From NCBI GenBank assembly GCA_002914845.1, contig JXTC01000023.1, positions 126,133 to 190,132 of the forward strand: 64,000 bases of DNA. Direction: 5' to 3'. Position numbers and translations under genes: made by a program. This stretch comes from Trema orientale. Its lineage: Eukaryota > Streptophyta > Magnoliopsida > Rosales > Cannabaceae. Positions 1 to 11,155 of this stretch are shown one piece after another; the stretch's first letter is position 1; each line of letters begins with the position of its first letter. The notes beneath the pieces were generated by a model, which made no database searches, was not told the DNA's origin, and worked only from the letters and a program-made list of their open reading frames with translations.

Positions 1-1568
1 TTTTCAGCTTCCCTTTAGCTCCTTCCGCATATGCCTGTGCCTTCCACTTTCTCCCCTTGCCAAGGTGAGTGACTGTGGGAGCTCCAATCTAGAAAAAGAA
101 GGCTGAGGTCAAGGTCATCTCCAACTCAAAGGCAGCACTGTCCTGTTTACTTCGGCGAGCATCTGACAGTGAAGCTGGGCTCTCTTCAACCCAGACAGTA
201 GAAGTTGGCCCAAGTTTAGTAGTTAGACCCGCATCAGACTGTAACCCAGAAAGCACCTCTGACCCAGTAGAATAATTGGGCCCCATTATCCCACTAAGCC
301 CAGGAGAAAGTAACGTAGTCCCACCTAATGAACAATTCAAATTAAGTTGCTCAAGTGACCCGACCTCCGTATTATCGCCATTTTTTCCAAAAATCAAATT
401 CAGAACTGCCTCCAAATTGAAGTCAAAGGAGGAGGTGGACCCACCATCCCTCTGGAATCACGCCTCAAAACACTACTATCACAAGAAGAGTCCAAAGCTA
501 GGTTTGGCGCTGATATTTTTGAAAGAGCAATGCTATGGGCACCAGTGGTGCCCAGCACCACAGTGACATGTCTGTTTGTCACTGGATGATTTAATTAATA
601 AACTGGGTCCCACATGGGTCCCACTTAAATTATAATTATGATTAGCCAGCGACAGACTGACACATCACTGTGGTGCTGGACACCACTGGTGCCCTATAGC
701 ATTATTCTTTTTGAAAAGGTAGCTGCATGGGCCCTTTCCTCGCCTGCTCACTGGACCTCCTATGCCCATACGATACTTCCCGGAGATATTTTTTGTATTG
801 TCCTCCGTCTTTGCACTTAACCGGCCTATGCAGATGAGACGCCCTCGACCAGGTTCCATAATTAAGCATGTGTAAATTCGAAAAATCCACTCCAGTACAT
901 TAGTTACACTCTCTGAGAGAGTGACCAACCTTACCACAGATAAAGCAAAATTTTCGTACTCTCTCATATTTTAACTCTACCCAGATGATCGTAGCATCGT
1001 CCCCAAGTATAACTCAAGACCCCCTGCGGAGGGACTTAGAGATATCTACTCGGACTCGGATGCGGACGAATTTACCAAAACACTGCCCATCATCGTCGGT
1101 CTCCATATCTATACACACTCCCAATTTATCTCCAATCAACTCACCAATCTTCCGAGTTCTCCCATGTAAAGGAAGATTGTGCAGTTGGAACTAAAAGCAC
1201 GTAAAAGATTAATCGTTCCAACCCGTATCAGCAACATCCTCTATGGGTTTCAACACCAGTAGACACTCGTTGAAATTCCATGGCTCTTTATTCGTAACAT
1301 TGTCTCTATCCAAAGTATCCTCGAAAACGGAAAGAAACGTGTTGTGACCAATCTCCTTAATAAAGACTCCTTTCTCAGGATGCTAGAGATCCAACATGGT
1401 CTCCTTGAAGGCATTTTTGTTGAAGGGCTTGTTGATAAGAAGTCATCTAATGATTCCACGCTTCACTCCTTGTCTCCCTTTCGTCACCAGCGTTTCCGAG
1501 ACTCCAATGACTTCACCTTCCTCTTCTGTGATCGATAACCTAGTCTATCTCCCTACTATGTCGTCCAT
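1..1568 (-). pseudogene. LINE-type ORF1 relic (DUF4283 plus CCHC zinc knuckle)
   Basis: Read on the minus strand from an ATG at 1568, pieces in shifting frames resemble the nucleic-acid-binding ORF1-type protein of plant LINEs. Around 1440-1230 is a DUF4283-like stretch with the segment EPWNFNECLLVLKP. Around 1140-960 the text leads into a zinc knuckle, CFICGKVGHSLREC (C-x2-C-x4-H-x4-C), at about 955-910. Several stops and frame changes interrupt it, and a MITE sits inside it at 525-707. The 89-415 stretch continues as a low-complexity C-terminal part, and the reading runs off the left edge. No endonuclease or reverse transcriptase is in view, so it could also be a free-standing DUF4283 gene relic. 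The family call rests on the domain order. Confidence 0.6.
525..707. mobile_element. 183-bp Mutator-type MITE, almost a perfect hairpin
   Basis: The left end GAGCAATGCTATGGGCACC and the reverse complement of the right end GAATAATGCTATAGGGCACC match over about 60 bp, with a spacer of about 65 bp. The element is flanked by an identical 9-bp direct repeat, TTTTTGAAA, at 516-524 and 708-716. A 9-bp duplication with long inverted termini is the mark of Mutator-superfamily transposition. There is no coding capacity. It interrupts the LINE-type ORF1 relic, so it inserted after that relic. Confidence 0.85.
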
Positions 1569-1795
1569 CGTGGGAAAAGAAAATAAACAGAGTAACAATA
1601 AACCAGGGTATAACCGAACACCACTCACTCCTTAAAGGTGAGACTCACCTCCCAAGACCTGAGAGACTTTGCAACAACAGCTCATATTGTTGTCTTACCT
1701 AATTAGGGTTCGTTGAATGTTTTGCGTTTTCTATATCTATTACTAGTAATAGCTTAGAGATGCGATAGGTAATAATTATATAGGAATAATTATAT

Positions 1796-2062
1796 GTATT
1801 TTCCATAATCTAACATTGACTACTTTCTTTAATTTATTTAAAACACACCTTACACATAAAACAAATTACTTAACTTTTATTTGAAATTAACGACAAAAAC
1901 AAAAAGCGAAGATATTTATAAAACATAATATATTTTCCACAATCCAACATTGACTTCTTTAATTTATTTAAAAACACACCTTACGCATAAAACAAATCAC
2001 TTAACTTTTATTTGAAATTTAACGATAAAAACAAAAGGCGAAGATATTTATAAAACAAAAGC
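1796..2062. repeat. Two-copy tandem repeat, 134-bp unit
   Basis: The segment beginning ATTTTCCATAATCTAACATTG at 1798 recurs at 1932 as ATTTTCCACAATCCAACATTG. Both copies continue through a shared ACACACCTTAC and AAGATATTTATAAAACA. The copies differ by a few substitutions and small indels. AT-rich and non-coding. Confidence 0.85.
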
Positions 2063-2189
2063 ACCAAATTAACCTTAATTTTTAGTGACATATGAGGAAA
2101 GAAAGAATAAAGTGTCTAGCATACCCCTGTCAAACAAATAAATTATTTTATTTTATTCAAACTCAATAAGGAAAAAGTGAAAAAACTAA

Positions 2190-2749
2190 GGATAAAAGGG
2201 GAAAAAAAGTGAACCATGACAATAACTCCTAAACTATCCAATTTGTGGCAATTTGGTTCTCAAAGTTTCAATTATGGCAACTAAGTCTCACAACTTTTCG
2301 ATTTGAAGTAATTTAGTCCTTAGACCATTTACATTGCAATCTGCTGTTAAATTTCTGATAAAAAAACATATAAGAGGAGCACATTATAGCATTTGAAAGT
2401 ATATTTAAGGAAAATAAGCTCAATAAAGATTTAGAGAGAACGAAAGATGTATTATTGGCATTTTTTAGGTTCTTGGCTACAAATTTAGAGAAAATTTTTC
2501 TACTACTATTCATTTTTATGCTTGAAATTCCCAAATTACTTATTAAATATACTTTTAAATGCCACCATGTGCTTTTCACATATGACATATATTTTTGGTC
2601 AAATATTTAGCTGCATATTATAATTTATACAGTCTACGAGTCATATTCCTACAAATTAGAAAGTTTATGAGCTTAATTGCTACAATTGAAACTTTGAAGA
2701 TCAAGTTATCACAGGTTGGATAGTTCAAGAACCATTTGTGCCTTTATCC
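2190..2749. mobile_element. 560-bp foldback (long-TIR) element
   Basis: The left arm (2190-2330) contains AACTATCCAATTTGTGGC and TCAAAGTTTCAATT. The reverse complement of 2610-2749 contains AACTATCCAACCTGTGAT and the same TCAAAGTTTCAATT. Both arms start near GGATAAA. The arms are about 120-130 bp and clearly diverged. I could not find a matching target duplication, so the outer edges are approximate. No coding sequence is seen in the loop. Confidence 0.6.
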
Positions 2750-2867
2750 ATTTTTAAAATGAATGTATTGATTGATTTTCTCATGCATACAGAAAAGACA
2801 TATGGTTGTAAGTAAACGTGTGGATTGATATTGTCTATATAATAATATAAAAAAATATCCTCTTTTT

Positions 2868-3427
2868 AACTCTTTTGTAAAATATATCATAACTTTTGAA
2901 CTATTGTAAATTAATACTATAATTTTTGAAATCATACAAATTAATATATATATATTTTCAATTTTTGCAAATGAATATCCTATAAATACTACCATGACAT
3001 TTATAATTTCTACAAATTAATATCCTAATTTTTGTTTTTGTTTTACCCTTACAAATTTGCATCATGAGAAAGTTAAAAGTTGCTAATAACCCTTTTAATT
3101 TCTTATTCCAATTTTTATTTTACCCTTCTTTCTTAAATGAAAAGTTAAATAAGCTAATTTTATAAAATGATTTTTAGAAATTTTTTTAATGTTTAATTAG
3201 TTTTTATTAAGTTCATATACAAACTTCTTTTTACTATTAATTGGGCATCACTGGTACCAATTTGCAAGAATTTCAAATATCATGGTATTAATTTACATGA
3301 ATTTTAATTATTAGAATATAAATTTATAGAATTCAAAAGTTAGGATATCAATTTATAGGATTTCAAAAGTTAGGTATTAATTTGTAGCAATGCAAAAGTC
3401 GTTTTATTTATTTACAAAAGTTAGGTT
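2868..3427. mobile_element. Foldback element whose arms are built from a ~26-bp motif
   Basis: The left arm (2868-3060) and the reverse complement of the right arm (3240-3427) share repeated versions of AACTTTTGAAATCCTATAAAT followed by TAATATCCTA. The motif recurs several times per arm at about 25-27 bp spacing, so the inverted repeat is itself a tandem array. Non-coding, with no target duplication recognised. It could be an AT-rich inverted satellite instead of a transposon. Confidence 0.5.
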
Positions 3428-3821
3428 TTTTTTTTTCAAAAAAATTGAAATTCAAGCTATTTATATGTCATTATCTCTAATGTGGTTTTTGATAAACATA
3501 GAGTTATTATTGAACGGGCCAGACCAAACCACTTAATGGACAACTGTCACTGTCCAGCTTGCATGGCTAAGATAAATTGGGCTACCATTTCAGGCCTGTT
3601 TTCTGAAATGACCTATATTGTTGGGTTTAAGACACTTTTATCTAAGTTTTAAAAATAAATACAAAAAATACGGCCTTCTCAAATTATTTATTTTTCTGTA
3701 CAATCTTAGTAGGCATTTTTCTAATTATTTCAGCTATAAAACACGTTGGCATTTTCGTAATTTTCGTCCTCATTTTCTGAAACCATTATCATAGTTTTAA
3801 AGTGAAAGTATACTACAAAAG
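3428..3821. other. Intergenic, nothing recognised
   Basis: AT-rich DNA without an open frame of interest, a recognisable repeat or an RNA gene. Confidence 0.5.
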
Positions 3822-3891
3822 GCTTTGCAACCTATTGGCAAGGCCTTAGATCTTGTCCTTTGGAATCTAGGTTCGAAACCTAGGCAACCCA
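3822..3891 (+). other. tRNA-like relic with an intact T-arm
   Basis: CTAGGTTCGAAACCTAG forms a perfect 5-bp stem with a 7-nt TTCGAAA loop, as in a tRNA T-arm and Pol III box B, and is followed by GCAACCC. A box-A-like stretch lies about 40 nt upstream. The would-be 5' acceptor strand (GGCTTTG) pairs poorly with GCAACCC, so this is not a functional tRNA. It may be a tRNA pseudogene or the head of an old SINE. Confidence 0.3.
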
Positions 3892-4014
3892 TTTAAGTTT
3901 TTTCCATTTTTTTCTTCCTTGATTTAATTTTTTTTCATTTTATGTTTTTAAAAATTACTTCTTTTCTTACTCTTTATCATTTTATTTTTTCCTACTCCTC
4001 CTATTATAATTTTT

Positions 4015-4730
4015 TCTTGTTTGATTTGTTTTTGGAATAAAATATTTTTCTTTTTATTTTATTATTGTCATAGAAAATGAGAAATCAATTTCTTACTACT
4101 CAATATCATTTTGGTTTTTGGTATCAAGAATAACTATAACCAAATTTTTTTAAGGAAACCAATTTAGTTTGAATTAAAAATATTTTTTATTTTATTTTGT
4201 TATTATTATAGAAAATAAGAAACTGATTTGGTTTTTCAGGTAACTGAGAACCTGAAAAACTAATTTAATTTCTCAAGTAACTAATAAACCAATTGTTACA
4301 GGTTTCTACTCAAAACTACTCAGTATCAATTTAGTTTTTCTAGTTTCCATAGTAATCAGTTATAAAGATTAGCTACCAAATTGGTTTCTAGTTATTACTC
4401 GAAACTAATTTGGTTTTCACTCAAAACTACTTAATATTAATTTAGTTTTCGGTTTCAAGTATAGCCATATTCAATTTTTTTTTTAGGAAACAAAATAAGT
4501 TTGAACTAAATATATTTTTCATTTTATTTTACTATTATTTTAGAAAATAATAAACTAATTTGGTTTCTATGTAACTGAGAACTAGAGGAACCAATTTGGT
4601 TTCTTAATGTATGGTTTCTCAGTTACTTTCTCAAGTAACTGAAAAACCAATTTAGTTTCTACTCAAAACTACTTAATATTAATTTGGTTTTTCTAGTTTC
4701 CATAGTAATCTGTTCCAAAGATTCGTTATT
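4015..4730. repeat. Two-copy large tandem duplication (~335-354 bp)
   Basis: Landmarks recur in order: GGTATCAAGAATAACTATA at 4120 against GGTTTCAAGTATAGCCATA at 4451, and CCATAGTAATCAGTTATAAAG near 4350 against CCATAGTAATCTGTTCCAAAG near 4703. The spacing changes from 331 to 354 bp, so one copy has indels. The unit contains many scattered AACCAATTTGGTTTC-like motifs. Non-coding. Confidence 0.7.
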
Positions 4731-4844
4731 TTTACTACTTTGTTTTTTCTCTAATATTTAAGAAACAAGAAATACAAGTTTCATTTTTCTTTTTCTTTTT
4801 TTTTTTTTTGCCCACCTTTCTAAATTTGTTATATTCCATTATTA

Positions 4845-5420
4845 TATTTTTAGAAACCACAAAGGTTTCTATGAAACTAGTTTGGTTTCCTTTAAGCAAA
4901 ATGCCATATACGTAAGTAAATTATAGGACTTTTACAGTTTCCTAAAAACCAATTTAGTTTCCTTTTAGTAAAATGCACTGTATGTAAGTAAATTAGAAAC
5001 TACAAAGGTTTCATGAGAATCAGTTTGGTTTCCTTTTAGCGGAATGTCCTATACGTAAGTAAATCACAAGAAACCACAAAGGTTTCCTGGAAACCATTTT
5101 GGTTTTCTTTGTACAGAATGTCATATATGTAAGTAGATCACAGGAAACCATAAAGATTTTCTGGAAACTAGTTTGATTTACTTGTATCGAAATATCCAGT
5201 ACATAAGTAAATCACAGAAAAACCACAAATATTTTCTAGAAACTAGTTTCATTTCCTTTTAACAGAATGCTCTGTATATAAGTAGATCATAGAAAACCAG
5301 TTTAATTTTCTTTTAGCAAAATACTTTGTATGTAGGTAAATCATAAGAAACTACAAAGATTTCCTAAAAACTAGTTTGGTTTTTTTATAGTAGAACACCC
5401 TATACATAAGTGAATCATAG
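4845..5420. repeat. Degenerate minisatellite, about eight ~73-bp units
   Basis: The marker TACGTAAGTAAATCA and its variants occur at about 4912, 4984, 5055, 5129, 5213, 5278, 5332 and 5406. That gives spacings of 72, 71, 74, 84, 65, 54 and 74 bp. Each unit carries GAAACCACAAAGGTTTC and a GTTTGGTTTCCTTTTAGC stretch. The units are well diverged, so the array is old. It is adjacent to the truncated end of the copia element. Confidence 0.8.
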
Positions 5421-5599
5421 AAAAAGGTGAATCTTAAGGAGCTTCAATAATGGATTCAAAATGGAAAAAAAAACTTTAAAAACAACAAAGGTTAAAAAAA
5501 AAAAGAGCAATAATGTTTAATGGGTAAAAAAAAAAAAAGAAATTGGATTTTAAAAATAAATTCAAAAAATTAAAAATGAAAAAGAGAATAAATAAAGAA

Positions 5600-7433
5600 T
5601 CAATCATCTCTCCCCCTTTTTCTTTTTATAAAAAAGTAGTATTCGCTTTTCCTATAGTAAAATCATTTAAAATAAAAAATTTACTCAATCTATCATACCA
5701 AGCTCTAGAAGCTTGCTTTAAATTATAAAGAGTCTTTTTCAATTTAAAAACATGATCCGGATACTTATGATTTTGAAAACTATGGGGTTGGGCTACATAT
5801 ACTTCTTCTAAAATATATCCATTTAGAAATGCACTCTTAACATCTATTTGGTATAAAATAAAATCTTTATGTTATGCAAATGCTAAAAGCATCCTTATGG
5901 ACTCTAATCTTGCTACGGGTACGAAGGTTTCTTCATAATCGATACCTTCTTCTTGATTAAAACCTTGAGCTACTAGTCTAGCTTTGTTTCTCACAATTAC
6001 CCTATGCCCATCTACTTTATTTCTAAAGACATATTTAGTCCCAATAACCAATTGGTCCTTAGGTCTTGGAACTAAATCCCATACATCACTTTTTTTAAAT
6101 TAATTTAATTCTTCTTGCATAGCTAAAATCCATGATTCATCTTTTTCAATATCTTTAAAACTTTTTGGTTCTATTTGAGAGATAAAAGCCATGTTATTAT
6201 AAATATTTCTAGGTGATGCTCTAGTCTTAACTCCTTGTAAGGGGTCACCTAGAATTTGGTCTTTAGGATGAGCATAATTGAATTTTAAATCTTGAGTAAG
6301 AGAGAGAGTGTTACCATTGTCGCTTTCCTTTTCTTCTTTAAGATCTTGTTGTAGTTGGATATCCTTATCTTCATTTGTTTTCTTATTTACACTTAGCTCA
6401 TTCAAGCTTGGTTCCAAACCTACAACGTCATAATCATCTAATTTTCTCTCCTCAAGGAGAGCATTAGACTCATAAAAAATAACATGCATAGATTCTTCTA
6501 CTATCAATATTCTTTTATTGAAAACTCTATAAGCCTTATTAGTAGTAGAATATCCAAGAAAAATATCAACATCGGATTTTGAATCAAATTTACCCAAATT
6601 ATCTTTCGTATTCAAAATAAAATATTTGCAACCAAAAACTTTAAAATAACCAATGTTTGGTTTTCTACCTTTCTAAAGCTCATAAGATGTCTTGTTCAAA
6701 ATTGGCCTTATCATGACTCTATTCACAATATGACAAGCGGTGCTAACCGCTTTGGTCCAAAAATATTTTGGCAAACTATTTTCATTTAGCATGCTTCGTG
6801 CAATTTCTTGTAGGGTTCTATTCTTTCGTTTTACAACTCCATTTTGTTGTGAAGTTCTAGGAGCTGAAAAATTATGATCAAAACCATTTTGGTAGCATAA
6901 AACTTCCATTTCATCATTTTCAAACTCACCACATGATCGCTTCTAATAGATGTGATGGTATAACTTTTTTTATTTTGTACTTTCTTACAAAAGATAGTAA
7001 GGATATTTAAAACATCGTTTTTATGAGCAATGAATAGAACCCAAGTTAATCTTGTAAAATTATAAACTATCACAAAAGTATAATATTTTCCATCAAGACT
7101 AGCTACTCTTGATGGTCCAAATAAATCCATGTAAAGTAGTTGCAAAGGTCTAAAAGTAGTAATGGTATTTTTGGATTTAAAAAAACTTTTTACTTATTTT
7201 CTAAATTGACATATATCACAAACCTTACCTTTTTCAAAGAGTAAATAAGGTAAATCCCTAACAATATTTTTCTTTGAAAGTTTAGAAATAGTATTCATGC
7301 TAGCATGTCTAAGTCTTCTATGCCAAAGCCAAGAATCATCTTTTAAAGCTGAAAAATATTTATCTTGATTAAAATATTTCACAATATCAGTAGTATACAT
7401 ATTATCTGATAACTCTATTTTTATAGAGCTATT
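5600..7433 (-). pseudogene. copia integrase and partial reverse transcriptase relic
   Basis: 7400-7194 carries the GAG-pre-integrase zinc segment (WHRRLRHASMN, CDICQFRK). 7145-6673, with a frameshift near 6900, is the integrase core, with LLYMDLFGPSRV and later FSAPRTSQQNGVVKRKNRTL. 6615-6100 is the integrase C-terminal part and linker (IFLGYSTTNKAYRVFNKRI). 6100-5600 starts reverse transcriptase ([38 protein letters not shown]). The translation breaks off before YVDD. Integrase and RT would copy and insert the element's cDNA. Several stops make it non-functional. Confidence 0.85.
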
Positions 7434-9081
7434 TGTGCTTTTTATTCATTAAAAATGAGTGTCCTAGAGTAATTTGAATTTAGATTTTTAGTAATTTAAG
7501 TTGTTTTATTTTATTTTGGTTTAGATTTATTTTATTTAATTTTATTAGAATTAGGTAATTTAGGTAATTTAATTTGATTAGTTTAGATTATTTTAATTTG
7601 AATTAGGTTTATATTAGATTTAGATTTTTTATTTAATTATAGTTTTATTTGAATCAGGTTAGAAAAGAAAAGAAAAATAAAAATAAAAAGAAGAAAAAAA
7701 CGGAGGATTTCTGGCCGTCAGATCAGCGGACGAATGGCTCGGATTGGCGCGTGCAGCCCACGCGCGGAGAGCGGGAGTGGACGAGGTCAGAAGCAAATAG
7801 GTGGGCCCCGCGCTTGCGTCAGCCTGCTGCAGGTCTCCAGGCCGTGTCTTATCCTGTGCGGCGGAGATTCCGTACATTTTTTTGAGCTCCAACGAGACGG
7901 TGCCACGTCAGCTTCTTGAAGTCAATGTTTCTTGGGACCAATGAAACGCAGAGTACGTGCCGCGCGTATGCACTTGAGCCGCACGGGATTACTTCTCATG
8001 GCTTAGAAACCGTAGAATAAAGGGAAAGAGAGAGAAAGAAAGAAAGAGGAAAAAAATAGAGAATTGCCAAATCACTCAACCAATCATAATAGTGACTTGA
8101 AGAACGTGAATTCACTCCTATCAGCTATAAAAGGGCCACAGGACTAGAGAAAAAAATACACCATTCTAGAGAGAGAAACACAATAGTCTAAGGAGAGAGA
8201 GAGATTAATAGAGAGAGCAATTGGAGGTCAAATTGGAAGAGGAGGCTTGCAATTGTTATCAATTATTCTGCACTCTGCTCAACTCTCGCTTGTTTAGTTT
8301 TTTTTTTTTTTTCATTATGTTGCAAATTTTTATTTTTAGTTTTGTTATTTTAGTTATGAACTAAATTAATTTTCTAGGATTACAATTGGATCTCTATATG
8401 TAGTTTGAATTATGATATTACCTCTTTGATTTTGTAATTTTAATTAACGAATTGTTTATTTTATCTTGCTCTTAATGCTTTTGAGTGCTTGATCACCACT
8501 TATATTGATATTGGTAATTTGTATGAACTTGGAAAAGGAATTTCAAATTTAGACCTAGATAGAATAACACATGATCATACTTATATGAGTTTGTGTAGGA
8601 TAGGAATATACCTACATAACATGTGTAATTATTGAAAGACCTTATTCTTAATGAATCTTTTCCTAATTTATTTCACATAGGAATATAGTGAGTTAATTAT
8701 AGGAGATATTTCTACATGACTATCGGAAGAGGCTTGTAGATAAACTAGGGTTCTTGATTAACAATTCAGGTTAAATAGTAATTCAAAGAGGGTAACTAGT
8801 AATTTAGGCATACGTAGAGTAAAAATTGTAATCCTAGGTTTAGTTTTCATTGGTGATTTGATAAAATTATTTGCACTCTTTAATTTTATTTATTTATTTT
8901 TTTGTTTTCTTTTAGCTTAAATTTTAATTTTAGAATTTTTAATTTGATTGTTTGGATAAATTGATAACTAGTGTAGGTTAGTTTTTAACAAATTATAACA
9001 ATTTCTCTGTGGGAACGATATCTTTATTTATCACTTTATTACTTGTTCGATACGTGCACTTGCGTATAAAATTCCATAACA
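7434..9081 (+). mobile_element. Solo LTR (Ty3/gypsy type, probably Tat/Athila-like)
   Basis: The block interrupts the copia pol frame and has no coding sequence. It starts near TGTGCTTTTTATTC and ends ...ATTCCATAACA. Near its right end is CTGTGGGAACGATATC followed by GATACGTGCACTTGCG, a signature I associate with LTR ends of large plant gypsy (Tat/Athila) elements. A TATA box lies at 8126, and a GC-rich upstream part spans 7700-7990. No internal region or second LTR is present. I do not see a clean 5-bp target duplication, so the borders may be off by a few bases. Confidence 0.65.
8126..8133 (+). promoter_or_regulatory. TATA box of the solo LTR
   Basis: TATAAAAG lies in a CTATAAAAGGGCC context, followed within 40 nt by a purine-rich GAGAGAGAA stretch. 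It is the expected core promoter at the U3/R border of the LTR. Whether it is active here is unknown. Confidence 0.6.
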
Positions 9082-9480
9082 TTATCTTTTCTTTCCCTTC
9101 AAAAATGATTTCTTTTGAACAAGTATCCTCAATTAAGCATTTGAAAGGCTAAAAAATATCTCGATAACCTTTATCACAAAATTGACTTATATTAAGCAAA
9201 TTTTGTTTAAGACTATCAATAAGTGAAATATTTTCTATGATAGGAGAAGAAGTGGTACCAATGTTACTTATACCAAAAATTTTGCCTTTAGCGTTGTCTC
9301 CAAATGTAACATATCCTCCACTTCTTTTTGTGAATCATGAGAGCAAGGAGTAGTATCTGGTCATGTATTTGGAGCAATCACTATCCAAGAACTAAAAGTT
9401 CTTCTTCTTTTGTACCTACAAGTAAGAATCAAACTTTGATTTTTGGTACCTGTATTAATTTAGGTCCTTAAGTATTAGTT
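9082..9480 (-). pseudogene. copia protease / early pol relic
   Basis: The minus-strand translation contains FLDSDCSKYMT, aligned to the copia aspartic protease region where the active site is normally D-S-G; here the third position is Asp. It continues with GGYVTFGDNAKGKIFGI and LLNISQFCDKGY, typical of the protease-to-integrase linker. It ends at the border of the inserted LTR near 9081, in CSKEIIFEGK. There is at least one stop. Confidence 0.7.
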
Positions 9481-9529
9481 CTAGAATCTTTTGGAACTCA
9501 AGCTAGTTTTCCACCAAAATATACATTCT

Positions 9530-11104
9530 TCTTCACAAAGCATGAAAAATTAGTACGTCCATCTTGATTGCAATAAGTGCAAGTGTACTTTGTGTCACTT
9601 GTACTAGCTTTAACAAATAGTTTTTGAGGTATTTTTGTTTTATAGAAGATTTATCCTCAATACCTCCTTTGTCAAAAATACATTTTTGCCTACCAAGAAT
9701 CATATCAAAATTTTTCTTTCCATTTGTAAATATGTGGACAATTTTGGTCAAGTCTAAAATCTTGTCATTTACGGAAGTGTTTTCTTTTGACAAAGCATCA
9801 TAATTACTATAAGGTAATTTTACTTTCTTTTCTTTTATAGCTCTTCAACTATTTTTGACAAACTAAGAATTTCTTTTTTAAGAGTATTGTTCTTGAAAAT
9901 GAGTTTTTTATAATTTTTGTATAAATCATTAAAATCATTCAATAAACTTTTATAAGATAAATTACAATCACTATATTTTCACTAAAATCACTACTAGTAT
10001 CACTATATCATGAAATTCACTTTTAAGTTCAAGAGAGCTTACCTCATTTTCTATTGCCATGAAGCATATGTTGATAATTTCTTATTGTTCTTCTCCTTCG
10101 GACTCTTCTTCTTCACTATCATCCCAAGTAGCTTTCATTGCCTTTTTCTTCATTCTTCTTCTCAAGAAACATTCGATCTTCATGTGTCCCGGCTTCTTGC
10201 ATTCGAAGCAAGTGATGGGATCATCCTTCATTTTCTTCTCTAGGAAGTCATTGCCTTTTGTATTCTTTTTGAATTTCTTTTTTTTTTTTTAGAAATTTAA
10301 GTACTTCTTGTACCTTTTAGTAAGTAGGGCAATATCTTCTAGCTCACTATTCGCAAAATCTTCTTCTTCCTCATTATTTTCTTGCAAGGTGGCTTTAAGA
10401 GCGATTTCTTTCTTTTTCTTTTCCTCTCTTTCATCTTCATTTGTTTCCTTCATAAGGATTTTATGGGTCACGAAGGAACCCATAAGTTCTTCAAGAGTAA
10501 GTTTGCTAAGGTCTTTTGCTTCTTGAATAGCTACCACCTTGCTTCTATATGCCTGAAGAAGATTTCTAAGGATTTTTCTCACCAACTCACCATTTGGAAA
10601 TATTTTTCTTAGAGCACCAAGAGAGTTAATAATAGTTGTGAATCTAGTAAATATTTGAGAAATAGATTCATCTTTTTCTATTTTGAACAAGTCATAGTTT
10701 CTAATAAAAATATTAATCCTAGTTTCTTTCAGAGAGCTAGTTCCTTGATAAAAGACTTCTAACATGTTCCAAAGTTCATGAGCATCTCCAGCCTTCTCAA
10801 TATTATTATAAATATTCCTATCTAAATCACATATAAGAATATTTCTAGCTCTTCCATTTTTGGTGAAAGTGATTTTGTCTTTTTCATCATATTCTTCTAT
10901 GTCTTTTTCTACTTCTCTACTATCAATAATTTTTGTTATTTGAAATGAATCTTTAGTGACAATGTACTATAAATCAAAATTAATAGACCTAAGGTAAGTG
11001 TCCATCCGGTTTTTCCAATAGTCAAAATCACTTTTATTAAAAAATTACAGTTTAGAAGGTGACAACCCCTCATATTGAAAAGAAAAGTTGTTTGGACTAG
11101 CCAT
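9530..11104 (-). pseudogene. copia gag relic with CCHC knuckle
   Basis: The frame starts at an ATG at 11104, shortly after the primer-binding site, with MASPNNFSFQYEGL. Two in-frame stops come early (after SPSKL and after SINFDL). The longest open stretch, 10765-10289, matches the UBN2-type copia gag, including the segment LRKIFPNGELVRKILRNL. Near 10210-10170 comes the zinc knuckle CFECKKPGHMKIEC. An acidic and lysine-rich linker follows. Gag would coat the RNA in the cytoplasmic particle. The copy cannot make a full protein. Confidence 0.75.
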
Positions 11105-11140
11105 CTCAAAAATGGTTAAGTTTTAAAAATTTGATCACCA

Positions 11141-11153
11141 AGCTCTGATACCA
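11141..11153 (-). other. Primer-binding site, initiator-Met tRNA
   Basis: The minus strand reads TGGTATCAGAGC immediately inside the LTR. This is the standard plant copia primer-binding site, complementary to the 3' end of initiator methionine tRNA. It fixes the LTR boundary and the element's orientation. Confidence 0.9.
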
Positions 11154-11155
11154 AT

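Noticed and set aside
4015..5420. CRISPR-like array
   Set aside because: The units are degenerate, the spacers are not unique, and the context is a plant nuclear genome. It is a minisatellite.
7649..7919. Small ORFs in the GC-richer part of 7650-7920
   Set aside because: Open frames on both strands arise from base composition within a solo LTR. None resembles a protein family.
7434..9081. Clean 5-bp target duplication around the gypsy solo LTR
   Set aside because: The candidates CTATT and TTATC do not match well, so the insertion is supported by the interrupted copia frame rather than by a target duplication.
10010..10612. Several + strand hydrophobic ORFs rich in Phe/Leu/Ser
   Set aside because: They are antisense to the Lys/Glu-rich gag region of the copia element and have no independent support.
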